DNA of 32,213 bases from Alphaproteobacteria bacterium (GTDB lineage Bacteria; Pseudomonadota; Alphaproteobacteria; UBA6615), in the NCBI GenBank assembly GCA_013003285.1, contig JABDJY010000398.1, positions 1-32,213 of the forward strand. The letters run 5' to 3'. A program made the position numbers and the translations under genes. Below the pieces are notes generated by a model. That model saw only the letters and a program-made list of their open reading frames with translations. It was not told the origin of the DNA and ran no database searches. Below, in pieces: positions 1 through 8,218 of the stretch; positions within the stretch are counted from its first letter, which is position 1, and each line of letters begins with the position of its first letter.

Positions 1-1
1 G

Positions 2-415
2 GCCGCAGTCGATCGGCTACGTGCTGCGGGTCACAAGGTGGGACTATTGCGGCCGCGGCTGTTCCGGCCCTTCCCCGCCGACACCTTCCGTCGGCTGCTG
101 GCACCAGTGCGCGGCGTCGCCGTCATCGACCAGAATCTATCGATCGGATCGGGTGGTGTTCTTCACAGCGAACTGGCGGGCGCTCTTTACGGTCAACCCG
201 GTGCGCCGATGCTTGTCAGTTTCGTCGGCGGCCTCGGCGGCCGCGACATCGGCGACGACGAGTTCGCAGAAATACTGCGTACGGTCGCCACCGCCTGCGA
301 TTCCGGCGTCCCGCCCCCGCCGCGTCTCATGTTCACCGACACCGAATTGCGCGAGGTTCGCAAGATGCAGGCGGTCGCCCATGTCGAGCGCGAGGATTTG
401 GAGGCCACGCCATGA
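2..415 (+). CDS. porA: 2-oxoacid (probably pyruvate):ferredoxin oxidoreductase, alpha subunit, C-terminal part
   Basis: The frame is open from base 2, so the gene starts before the window and only about the last 137 residues are present. The visible part reads as the end of a PorA-type alpha subunit: AAVDRLRAAGHKVGLLRPR followed by FRPFP, then VAVIDQNLSIGSGG and SFVGGLGGRDI. In the family this region belongs to the domain that, with the beta subunit, forms the thiamine pyrophosphate site for ferredoxin-linked oxidative decarboxylation of pyruvate or the reverse CO2 fixation. A GTG at 38 could be mistaken for a start, but the conserved reading continues upstream of it. The last four bases overlap the beta subunit start (ATGA), so the two are co-translated. 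Which 2-oxoacid is used cannot be told from this fragment. Confidence 0.85.
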   Translation, partial: AAVDRLRAAGHKVGLLRPRLFRPFPADTFRRLLAPVRGVAVIDQNLSIGSGGVLHSELAGALYGQPGAPMLVSFVGGLGGRDIGDDEFAEILRTVATACDSGVPPPPRLMFTDTELREVRKMQAVAHVEREDLEATP

Positions 416-1374
416 CCGACCTACACACCGACCCTCAGACAGATCGCCACATCGAACGCATGAAAGATCTGCCGTCAGCCCATCTGCTCGGCGCCGGCAC
501 CGCCATGTGCGCCGGGTGCGGCGGCCTGCAGGCGGTCAAACAGGGCTACGACATACTGGGCGAGAAGACGGTCTTCGTGAACGCCGCCGGCTGCATGACA
601 TTGGCCAGCGTCTATCCGTTCACCCCGTTCCGCGGATCATGGTTGTACACCGCCATGGCATCGGCGCCGGCGGGCGCACAGGGCGTCCGCGACGCCCTCG
701 ATATCTTGCGCGACAGCGGCCGGATGACGCCCGAAGACGATATGCAGGTGGTCGTCCTCACCGGCGACGGGTCGGCCGGCGGCATGGGCCTATCGGCCAC
801 CTCGGGGGCCATCGATCGGGGTCTCGATTTCATCTATCTGTGCTACGACAATGAGGGTTACGGCAATACCGGCCATCAGGCGTCATCAGCGACGCCGCAC
901 GGCGCCCATACCGCGACCACGGCGGTGGGTGATGGCCTCCACGGCTACAAAAAAGACATCTTCGCGATCTGGGCGGCCAATAAGCCAACCTATGCCGCCA
1001 CGGTTATCGGCGCCGAACCGCTCGATCTGGCGAAAAAGTTTGAGAAGGCACGCGACCTAAAGGGCCCCCGTTTGATCAACGCGCTGGCGCCATGCCCGCC
1101 CGGTTGGGGGTTCGACCCCGAGCACACGGTGGAGATCGGCCGGCTCGCCGTGCGCACCGGCGTGTGGCCGCTCAAGGAGTATGTCGACGGTAGGGTCATC
1201 CATACGCGTCGACCCCATCCACACCTGCCGGTCGAAGAATTCTTGAAGCTGCAGGACCGCTTCGCCCATTTGTTCGAGCCCAAGCGCAACGACAAGGTAC
1301 TCGCTGAAATACAGGCGAGGGTCGATGCCTATTGGGACCGCGCGGAAGCCGCGGGCGAGTTTGAAACAAAATGA
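412..1374 (+). CDS. porB: 2-oxoacid (probably pyruvate):ferredoxin oxidoreductase, beta subunit
   Basis: This 320-residue protein is the thiamine pyrophosphate- and 4Fe-4S-binding beta subunit of a ferredoxin-dependent 2-oxoacid oxidoreductase, a cytoplasmic enzyme linking acetyl-CoA (or another acyl-CoA), CO2 and reduced ferredoxin to the 2-oxoacid. Visible cluster ligands are the CAGCGG pair near residue 35, the Cys in NAAGC near 63 and the Cys in LAPCPPGW near 225. The TPP/Mg motif starts with GDGSAGGMG near 120 and ends with the Asn of YDNEGYGNTG near 145. Length is normal for PorB. It overlaps the alpha subunit upstream and the acyl-CoA ligase downstream by four bases each, so all three form one translationally coupled unit. 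Pyruvate is the best guess for substrate; another 2-oxoacid is possible. Confidence 0.88.
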   Translation: MTDLHTDPQTDRHIERMKDLPSAHLLGAGTAMCAGCGGLQAVKQGYDILGEKTVFVNAAGCMTLASVYPFTPFRGSWLYTAMASAPAGAQGVRDALDILRDSGRMTPEDDMQVVVLTGDGSAGGMGLSATSGAIDRGLDFIYLCYDNEGYGNTGHQASSATPHGAHTATTAVGDGLHGYKKDIFAIWAANKPTYAATVIGAEPLDLAKKFEKARDLKGPRLINALAPCPPGWGFDPEHTVEIGRLAVRTGVWPLKEYVDGRVIHTRRPHPHLPVEEFLKLQDRFAHLFEPKRNDKVLAEIQARVDAYWDRAEAAGEFETK

Positions 1375-3089
1375 CCGGCGCAGCGCTCAGCTATTTCCAT
1401 CGGGGCGGTGACACGGCGTTGCTGGGCGGCACTATTCCCGAACATTTTGCCGATGTGTGCCGCCAGCATGGAGATGCCGAGGCAATTGTTTGCGCATTTC
1501 AAAACCGCCGCCTCACATATGCGCAGTTGGCCGAGGAGATCGATCGGGTCGCCTGTGGTCTCGTCGCGTTGGGATTCGGCAAGGGCGACCGGATCGGCGT
1601 CTGGTCGACCAACAATGTCGAATGGTTGCTCTTGCAAATGGCGACGGCGCGCATCGGCGCTGTGCTGGTTAATATCAATCCGGCCAACCGGCCGCGCGAA
1701 CTCGCCTATGCTCTGGAACGGTCGCAAGTGCAGGGGCTGTTCACGATTCCCGCATTCCGCACCAGCGAATATGTCGAGATGCTGACCGAGCTCGTCCCTG
1801 AACTAAAGAACGCCGATCCGACGGAAGACCTCTCGAGTAAGGCCCTACCCGATCTGCGGCGCGTTGTGGTCTACGATCCGGCGGCGCCGGAGCAGACCGA
1901 CCGGCCCTGGTCGGGCTTTGGTACCTGGCAAGACATGCTGGCGGCGGGCGAGCATGTGGCGGAGGAAGAGCTCGATGCGCGAACCGGTAGTCTCGACCGC
2001 GACGACCCGATAAATATCCAATACACCTCAGGAACGACCGGGTTTCCCAAGGCGGTCGTCCTGACCCACCATAATTTGCTCAACAACGCCTACTTTACGG
2101 CGCAGGCCATGCACTTCACCGCCGCCGACCGGTTGGCCGTGCCGGTGCCGTTCTATCATTGCTTCGGTATGGTCCTTGCGAATTTGGTTTCATTCTCGGT
2201 CGGTGCCTGCGTGGTTATTCCCGCGCCCCATTTCGACCCGCTGGCAACGCTCGAGGCCATCGCCGCTGAACGCTGCACGGCGGTCCACGGTGTACCCACC
2301 ATGTTCATCGCCCAACTCGAACATGCCGAGTTCGAGCGCTTCGATCTAACGAGCCTGCGGACCGGTATCATGGCGGGCGCCCCCTGCCCGGAAGCTCTGA
2401 TGAACCGGGTGATTGCGGATATGCATTGTTCGGAAATCCTGATCGGATATGGCCAGACCGAGGCCTCGCCTTTGACGCATCTGACTACCTCGGAAGATAC
2501 GCTAGAGCGCCGCACCCAGACGGTCGGCCGCAACCTGCAGCATCAGGAAGTCAAAGTGATCGACCCTGAAAGTAGCCAAACCGTTCCGCTCGGCGAGGTC
2601 GGCGAAATATGCTTTCGGGGATATCACGTCATGCGCGGCTATTACGGTGATCCGGAGAAAACTGCCGAGACGGTTGACGAAGCCGGCTGGTTGCATTCCG
2701 GCGATCTGGGCACGATGGACGCCGAAGGCTATGTGCAAATCACCGGCCGGCTGAAGGATATGATCATCCGCGGCGGCGAAAACATCTATCCGGCGGAAAT
2801 CGAAGCCTACCTGTTCACCCATCCGAAGATCGCTCAAGTGTGCGTTTTCGGCGTCCCCGACGAATTCTTCGGCGAAGAGATTATGGCCTGGATCGAGCTC
2901 CATGGCGGCGAACACGCCAGCGAAGATGAGATTCGCGCATTCTGCAAAGACGGGCTCGCCCATTTCAAGACACCGCGTTACATCTGGTTCGTCGACGAAT
3001 TTCCCATGACCGTCACCGGCAAGCTGCAAAAGTTTCGGATGCGGGAAATCGCCGAGGCGCGCATGGGCAAAGACGCGGCCAGCGCATAG
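1371..3089 (+). CDS. AMP-forming acyl-CoA synthetase (FadD/acyl-CoA ligase family)
   Basis: A 572-residue member of the adenylate-forming ANL superfamily, which activates a carboxylic acid with ATP and then transfers it to CoA. The P-loop-like A3 motif YTSGTTGFPK is near residue 220, the A5 motif GYGQTEASP near 360, the A7/A8 region SGDLGTMDAEGY and GRLKDMIIRGGENIYP near 445-475, and the catalytic C-terminal lysine in TGKLQKFRMRE near 550. It has the length and layout of medium/long-chain fatty acyl-CoA ligases, not of acetyl-CoA synthetase (about 650). The start overlaps porB by ATGA, so its product or substrate may be connected with the oxidoreductase, for instance activation of an aryl or fatty acid whose CoA ester is then processed. 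The specific substrate is not readable from sequence. Confidence 0.88.
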   Translation: MTGAALSYFHRGGDTALLGGTIPEHFADVCRQHGDAEAIVCAFQNRRLTYAQLAEEIDRVACGLVALGFGKGDRIGVWSTNNVEWLLLQMATARIGAVLVNINPANRPRELAYALERSQVQGLFTIPAFRTSEYVEMLTELVPELKNADPTEDLSSKALPDLRRVVVYDPAAPEQTDRPWSGFGTWQDMLAAGEHVAEEELDARTGSLDRDDPINIQYTSGTTGFPKAVVLTHHNLLNNAYFTAQAMHFTAADRLAVPVPFYHCFGMVLANLVSFSVGACVVIPAPHFDPLATLEAIAAERCTAVHGVPTMFIAQLEHAEFERFDLTSLRTGIMAGAPCPEALMNRVIADMHCSEILIGYGQTEASPLTHLTTSEDTLERRTQTVGRNLQHQEVKVIDPESSQTVPLGEVGEICFRGYHVMRGYYGDPEKTAETVDEAGWLHSGDLGTMDAEGYVQITGRLKDMIIRGGENIYPAEIEAYLFTHPKIAQVCVFGVPDEFFGEEIMAWIELHGGEHASEDEIRAFCKDGLAHFKTPRYIWFVDEFPMTVTGKLQKFRMREIAEARMGKDAASA

Positions 3090-3129
3090 CAACAGCAGAC
3101 CACAGAATTCTAGCTGGAGATTCAATAAG

Positions 3130-4608
3130 GTGCGTACAAGTTCAACCCCTATTCTTCGATCAATAATGGCGCTTGCTGGGGTTTTGTCCGTCGCCGTGGG
3201 CGCGGCCCAAGGTGCGGAACCTGATCCGCTGCTCTCAGGCAGGTCGGACGACCCCGGGTCACAATTTGCCGCTTCGCAAACGTATAAACCCGCGAAACGC
3301 GGTCTTGAAGGGCGCGCCGCGAGCCCCCTTTTCAATGGCCGAGACCTGCCGCACGAAATATCGGTGTCGGCTGAAACGGCCCAGGCTTGCTCGAATAATG
3401 ATGCCGGGGTGGCCGGCAACCGGTTAGCACAAATTGATGCGGAATACTGGCTGGCAGCGAACGAACGAACCACCAGTGGAAGTGTATCGGACGACCCTGC
3501 CTATCGGCGCCTGAGGGACGCGTTGGCCTTCTATACAGCGCTTGTACATTCCGGGGGGTGGCAGAGCCTCCCGGCAGGACCGTCCTTAAAGCCGGGCATG
3601 ACCCATGATCAAGTCGGCGGCCTGCGCCGGCGACTTAACCTGACGAGAGATCTCCCTGCGGGCGATCAAGGGTCGACTTTATTCGACGCCGAGCTCGAGG
3701 CTGCGGTGCGTCGCTTCCAGTCCCGGAACGGCCTCGATGTAGATGGTATCGTGGGCCGGGAAACGCGGGCGATGCTCAACGTGCCGGCCGATATACGCGC
3801 CGCGGCCATTGCGCAGAGTCTGTGCCGCTATCCCGAGCTTGTGGCAAAGCAGAGTGGGACGTCGATTATTGTCAACGTTCCCGGAGCCAAACTTCGTTTC
3901 TTTCGTGACGGAGAGCTAATATTCAGCAGCCGAGTCATCGTGGGCCGCGCCGATTGGCCGACCCCGCTCATCAGCGACGCCATTTCGGCGATTGAGCTGA
4001 ACCCTTATTGGAATATCCCGCCGCGAATCGCGCGACAGGAAGTGATTCCCCGCATTATTAGGGATCCAGAGTATCTGCGGTCCCAAGGCATCCGGGTTCT
4101 TAGCCTCGGCGAGGCGAAGCCCCGCGAGCTCGATCCGGCGCAGATCGACTGGACATCGGTTGGCGGCGGCGCGCTTCCGTTTCGGTTGCGCCAGGACCCA
4201 GGGCCGCGAAATGCCATGGGGTTGGTAAAGTTCCGGCTTAATAATCCCCATCACATCTTTTTGCATGACACCTCGGCCCGGCAATTATTCGACAATGCGA
4301 AGCGAAACCTCAGCCATGGGTGTGTGCGCGTGCAAGGCGCGCTGGATCTGGCGAAATTGATCCTTGAGGCGCGCTCAGACCTCCCGCCAAACGGTCTCGA
4401 ACAGGCCCTTGAAGGCGACGCACCGGTCGTCGTCCGATTGCGCGCGCCCATACCGGTTCATCTGGTTGTGATAAGCGCCTGGGTCGATGAGGATGGCACC
4501 GTCAATTTTCGTAACGATCCGACGCGTGACACAGCGCAAAAATCCTGTATAGCCTCTATTAACACTATTGCCGGTAATAATTTATCTGGGCGACAGTGTG
4601 ATTCTTGA
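3130..4608 (+). CDS. L,D-transpeptidase (YkuD fold) with peptidoglycan-binding domain, YcbB-like
   Basis: A 492-residue exported murein enzyme that makes 3-3 cross-links in peptidoglycan (or attaches proteins to it) in the periplasm. A signal peptide covers about residues 1-28. A peptidoglycan-binding type 1 repeat is seen at roughly 185-220 (AVRRFQSRNGLDVDGIVGRE). The YkuD catalytic domain follows, with HIFLHDT and then NLSHGCVRV; the nucleophile is Cys398. The start is GTG at 3130 with GGAG about ten bases upstream. It is somewhat shorter than E. coli YcbB/LdtD (about 615) but has the same order of parts. A DUF882/YcbK-like gene follows at once, the same pairing as ycbB-ycbK in E. coli, which supports the family call. 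Confidence 0.88.
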   Translation: MRTSSTPILRSIMALAGVLSVAVGAAQGAEPDPLLSGRSDDPGSQFAASQTYKPAKRGLEGRAASPLFNGRDLPHEISVSAETAQACSNNDAGVAGNRLAQIDAEYWLAANERTTSGSVSDDPAYRRLRDALAFYTALVHSGGWQSLPAGPSLKPGMTHDQVGGLRRRLNLTRDLPAGDQGSTLFDAELEAAVRRFQSRNGLDVDGIVGRETRAMLNVPADIRAAAIAQSLCRYPELVAKQSGTSIIVNVPGAKLRFFRDGELIFSSRVIVGRADWPTPLISDAISAIELNPYWNIPPRIARQEVIPRIIRDPEYLRSQGIRVLSLGEAKPRELDPAQIDWTSVGGGALPFRLRQDPGPRNAMGLVKFRLNNPHHIFLHDTSARQLFDNAKRNLSHGCVRVQGALDLAKLILEARSDLPPNGLEQALEGDAPVVVRLRAPIPVHLVVISAWVDEDGTVNFRNDPTRDTAQKSCIASINTIAGNNLSGRQCDS

Positions 4609-4628
4609 AGGAATGATGAGAGGTTATC

Positions 4629-5213
4629 TTGAAAGAGATAAAGTCTACTATATCAAAGAGTTGTCCGGTATCGACCGTCGGTCTCGACCGGCGAAAGCTG
4701 TTGCTCGGGGGCGTTGCCGGAATATGCGCCATATCGCCGTTGCCCGCTTTGGCGGCGATTCCGAGGCACGAGGCACGTACGCTTTCGTTTCTTAACCTGC
4801 ATACGGGCGAAAAACTGACCTCGACCTATTGGGAGCGCGGCGACTACGTTGCGGAGTCTGTTGGCGCCATCAACCACCTGCTGCGCGACTTCAGATCCGG
4901 CGAAGTGAAGCCCATCGATGCCAAGCTGTTCGATGTTCTGCATTCGCTCCAGGGTGTGATGGAAAGTTCCGAACCCTTTCATGTCATTTCGGGCTATCGA
5001 TCGCCGACGACCAACAACAAGCTGATCGCTGCCGGTAGAGGCGTCGCCAAGCGCAGCCTGCATATGCGCGGTATGGCGGTTGATGTTCGACTGCCCGGCC
5101 GCGAGCTTCGCGCGGTATACCGCGCGGCGCGGGCGATGCAGGCCGGTGGTGTCGGCTATTACGAAAAATCGAACTTCGTGCATATCGATACGGGCCGGGT
5201 TCGCTACTGGTAA
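4629..5213 (+). CDS. DUF882/YcbK-like murein peptidase (M15 family), Tat-exported
   Basis: A 194-residue protein related to E. coli YcbK and M15 zinc D,D-/L,D-carboxypeptidases, thought to act on peptidoglycan in the periplasm. The N-terminus has a twin-arginine-like signal, LDRRKLLLGGVAG, ending near ALAA (about residue 43). Zinc-site residues are visible in the order SGYRSPTTN, SLHMRGMAVDV (His and Asp) and HIDTG (His). The chosen start is a TTG at 4629 preceded by GAGAGG; no in-frame ATG lies before the Tat motif. It sits just downstream of the L,D-transpeptidase gene in the same direction, so the two probably form an operon for cell-wall remodelling. Confidence 0.82.
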   Translation: MKEIKSTISKSCPVSTVGLDRRKLLLGGVAGICAISPLPALAAIPRHEARTLSFLNLHTGEKLTSTYWERGDYVAESVGAINHLLRDFRSGEVKPIDAKLFDVLHSLQGVMESSEPFHVISGYRSPTTNNKLIAAGRGVAKRSLHMRGMAVDVRLPGRELRAVYRAARAMQAGGVGYYEKSNFVHIDTGRVRYW

Positions 5214-5238
5214 CAGCACCATCGTGTCGGATACTGCT

Positions 5239-7950
5239 CTAGTTTCGCCGGTTCTGCGCCACCGTTATCATTTTAAGGATCTCGCCGACGATTAGCAGCG
5301 ACGCCGCGACCGCCGCCACCATCAGCCAATCGGCCAAGGCGACCGGTTGTAGGCCCAACACATCGTTTAGACCGGGGACGTACATGGCCGTGATGTGAAG
5401 TCCCTGCGCTGCTACGATGGCGATGATCAGGAACGGGTTGGCAGCGAAGGGAATGCGGAAAACCGAGCGGGTTTCCGAGCGCGCGTTAAGCGCGTGCATA
5501 TTCTCGAACATCACCATCAACAACAGCAGAAGATTGCGCGCGACCGGTTCGGAAAATCCCCGATCGAGGCTCCACGCATAGAACGCGAAGGCCGCACCGC
5601 CCATATAGGTGCCGGCTACCAGAACCTGGGTAATCATGCGCCGCTCGAACAGGCGTTCGTGGGGTGGACGCGGCTGCCGCTCCAATACACCGGGCTCGCC
5701 TTTCTCAAATGCGAGGGCGATGTCCTGAATTCCGTTAGTCACTAGATTGAGCCACAAGAGCTGCACGGCGAACAACGGTACCGGCAATTGGGCGATGATC
5801 GACAGCAGAAAAAGGACGATCTCGCCAAGCCCCGTCGTGATCAGCAGGTAAATCAGCTTGCGCACATTGTCATAGGCGATACGGCCTTCCTCGATGCCGG
5901 GGACAATGGTGGCGAGATTGTCGTCGGCGAGGATCAGATCGGCCGCGGCGCGTGCCGCGTCGGTGCCGCCGCGGCCCATGGCGACACCGATATCCGCCGC
6001 CGATAATGCCGGCGCGTCGTTAACCCCGTCGCCCGTCACCGCGACCACGTGGCCGGCCCGCTGCAAGGCTTCGACGATCGATAATTTTTGTACCGGCTCG
6101 ACCCGGGCGAAGATTCGCGCGGTGCTTGCAAGATGATCGAATTCAGCTGGGTTGCGGTTTGCGGCGCTCAACTCCGCACCTGTCACAACGCGATCGGTAG
6201 TGTCGGCAAGTCCCAAATCCCGCGCAATCGCCAATGCGGTCTGCGGATGATCGCCGGTAATCATGCGCACATCGATACCGGCGGCACGACACTGCGCAAT
6301 TGCGACCGGCACCTCCGGCCGCAGCGGATCGATCAAGCCAACAAGACCGATCAACTGTAAGCCCTGAAGATCGGTTTGTGTTGCCTTCAGCGCGACGTTC
6401 ATCGGCACCGTCCCGCGGGCCAGAGCGAGCACGCGGTATCCTTGCGTCGCCATGTGGTCGGCGGCGGCGAGCGCGGTATCGGCATCGATACCGTCGCACA
6501 TCGGCACGATGACCTCAGCGGCCCCTTTGACATGCGCACATGCCGAGTGGCCCTGGTCGTTGCGGGTGAACAGCGCTGCGAATTTCCGTCGTGGCTCGTA
6601 GGGAATGAGGCCGAGTTGGGGTTGCTCCGCCTGTAGAATGCGCTGTTGGAGGCCAAGTTTGGCGGCCAGCACCAGAAACGCCACATCGACGGTGTCGCCG
6701 ACATGTTCGACCGTCGCGCCGTCTATTCGAAGCGTGGCTTCGTTACATAGGGCCCCGCTCACCGCCAAATCGATCAGCAACCTCTCCTCGATATCGATCA
6801 GGTCGCGGCCTTCGGTGGTGACCCCGCCGATCGGCAGATAACCTTCGCCTCCGATGTCGATCCTGAACGTCTGCCCCGCATCGCCGAACAGCAGAACCTG
6901 CTTTACCGTCAACTCGTTGCAGGTAAGCGTCCCGGTCTTATCGCTAGCTATGACCGTACAGGCCCCCAGCCCCTCGACTGCCGGCAAGGCGCGAACGATG
7001 ACGTTGCGCCGCGCCATTCGGTTAGTCGCGACTGCGAGGGCAATCGTGATGGCGGCGGGTAATCCCTCGGGGATGGCGGCAACCGCCAACGCCACGGCGA
7101 CCAGGAATACCGTAACCAGGGGCACACCTTGGGCGAGTTGAATGGCGCCGATCAGGCCGATCGACAGAAGGGTGACAACGCCGATGATGCGGCCGAAGCG
7201 TGCCAGTCGCGTGACCAGCGGCGGCGATGCGACGCGCCGGTGCGCCAGCGCCACGGCGATCCGACCCACCTCGGTCGCCGCGCCGGTTGCGGTTACGATA
7301 CCGGTAACACGGCCGGACAGTACTGTGGTGGCGGCGTAGAGCATGTTGCTACGCTCGGCGAGCGGCGCGTCATCAGCCACCACCATATTGGCGTTCTTCT
7401 CAACCGGTACGGATTCACCGGTTAACAGAGACTCATCGACCGCGAATTCGTTATCCGCCAGCAGCCGCATATCGGCGGGGACCAGCGCCCCCGAGACCAT
7501 GCGCACGATATCGCCGGGAACCAGATCGCGGGCATCGACCTGCCGTGGCGCGCCATCACGCACCGCCACGGCGAAATTCGGCACCAACGCGTCCAGGGCG
7601 GCGGCACTGGCTTCCGCCCGATATTCCTGGTAGCTGCCGATCGCCGCGTTGACCTGTAGGACGACAAAGATGAACACGGCGTCGGTCAATTCGCCAACGG
7701 CGAGCGAAACCGCTGCGGCGACCAGCAGGAGATAGACCAGAGGGCTTTTGAATTGTCGCAGATAAATGACGAGTAGGCTCAAACGCTCGCGGCGGGGTAG
7801 CACGTTAGCGCCGAACGCAGCCCGGCGGACTTCCACATCGGCGGACTCGAGGCCCGTTTCGTTCGTTTCGAGAACGGCCAAAACCTGATCTGGAGACAGA
7901 TTATGCCACGCTCGCTCGGAAACTTGATCGGGCGACAGAGATCCCGTCAT
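5239..7950 (-). CDS. P-type cation-transporting ATPase, type II (calcium-ATPase-like)
   Basis: A full-length 903-residue P-type ATPase. In order: an N-terminal cation ATPase domain with the family's SPDQV...L repeat, TGES actuator loop (about 177-180), PEGLPAA in transmembrane helix 4 (about 294-300), DKTGTLT with the phosphorylated Asp near 337, and TGDGVNDAPAL in the hinge. The PEGL motif, six C-terminal membrane segments and overall length place it with type II pumps (Ca2+ or Mn2+; Na+ is also possible), not with heavy-metal or K+ pumps. It would export cations across the inner membrane. It is divergent from grdC, and an FNR-like box lies between them (8081-8094). A CaCA exchanger at 20.5 kb could serve the same ion. 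It converges with the YcbK-like gene. Confidence 0.9.
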   Translation of the reverse strand: MTGSLSPDQVSERAWHNLSPDQVLAVLETNETGLESADVEVRRAAFGANVLPRRERLSLLVIYLRQFKSPLVYLLLVAAAVSLAVGELTDAVFIFVVLQVNAAIGSYQEYRAEASAAALDALVPNFAVAVRDGAPRQVDARDLVPGDIVRMVSGALVPADMRLLADNEFAVDESLLTGESVPVEKNANMVVADDAPLAERSNMLYAATTVLSGRVTGIVTATGAATEVGRIAVALAHRRVASPPLVTRLARFGRIIGVVTLLSIGLIGAIQLAQGVPLVTVFLVAVALAVAAIPEGLPAAITIALAVATNRMARRNVIVRALPAVEGLGACTVIASDKTGTLTCNELTVKQVLLFGDAGQTFRIDIGGEGYLPIGGVTTEGRDLIDIEERLLIDLAVSGALCNEATLRIDGATVEHVGDTVDVAFLVLAAKLGLQQRILQAEQPQLGLIPYEPRRKFAALFTRNDQGHSACAHVKGAAEVIVPMCDGIDADTALAAADHMATQGYRVLALARGTVPMNVALKATQTDLQGLQLIGLVGLIDPLRPEVPVAIAQCRAAGIDVRMITGDHPQTALAIARDLGLADTTDRVVTGAELSAANRNPAEFDHLASTARIFARVEPVQKLSIVEALQRAGHVVAVTGDGVNDAPALSAADIGVAMGRGGTDAARAAADLILADDNLATIVPGIEEGRIAYDNVRKLIYLLITTGLGEIVLFLLSIIAQLPVPLFAVQLLWLNLVTNGIQDIALAFEKGEPGVLERQPRPPHERLFERRMITQVLVAGTYMGGAAFAFYAWSLDRGFSEPVARNLLLLLMVMFENMHALNARSETRSVFRIPFAANPFLIIAIVAAQGLHITAMYVPGLNDVLGLQPVALADWLMVAAVAASLLIVGEILKMITVAQNRRN

Positions 7951-8080
7951 GGCAACGTCAGAGCAGAAAATGCACTGATAAGAACTAAGGGAACGATAGC
8001 GCCCAAGCGTTCGGTCATGTCAACCTTCCGATACCGCAGTTTTGAAGGCCCATGTAGAAATCAAACGGTCGCAGAGCACA

Positions 8081-8094
8081 TTGAGCCGGATCAA
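8081..8094. promoter_or_regulatory. FNR/FixK-type box between the P-type ATPase gene and grdC
   Basis: TTGAGCCGGATCAA matches the FNR consensus TTGAT-N4-ATCAA at nine of ten positions. It lies 124 bases before grdC and 130 bases before the divergent ATPase gene, so it could serve either or both. The same TTGAG-N4-ATCAA form recurs at 10243 and 16008. This is a pattern match without binding data. Confidence 0.6.
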
Positions 8095-8218
8095 AGTGGA
8101 ACGGCTCCGATAGGTTAAAAGCCTTAATGTCCGCATGCGTTCGCGTCGGAACATTATTTCGTTCCCAGGCTTGTAGGTTGGGGCAGTAATGAAGACACGC
8201 GGCTTCTAGGGTTTTCAC

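Noticed and set aside
2502..3473. 323-residue - strand frame across the ligase end and transpeptidase start
   Set aside because: Antisense shadow; it spans two genes with clear motifs on the other strand.
7951..8218. selC (tRNA-Sec) or another small RNA in the ATPase-grdC gap
   Set aside because: No cloverleaf with a T-arm-like GTTC sequence was found by eye; only the FNR-like box stands out.
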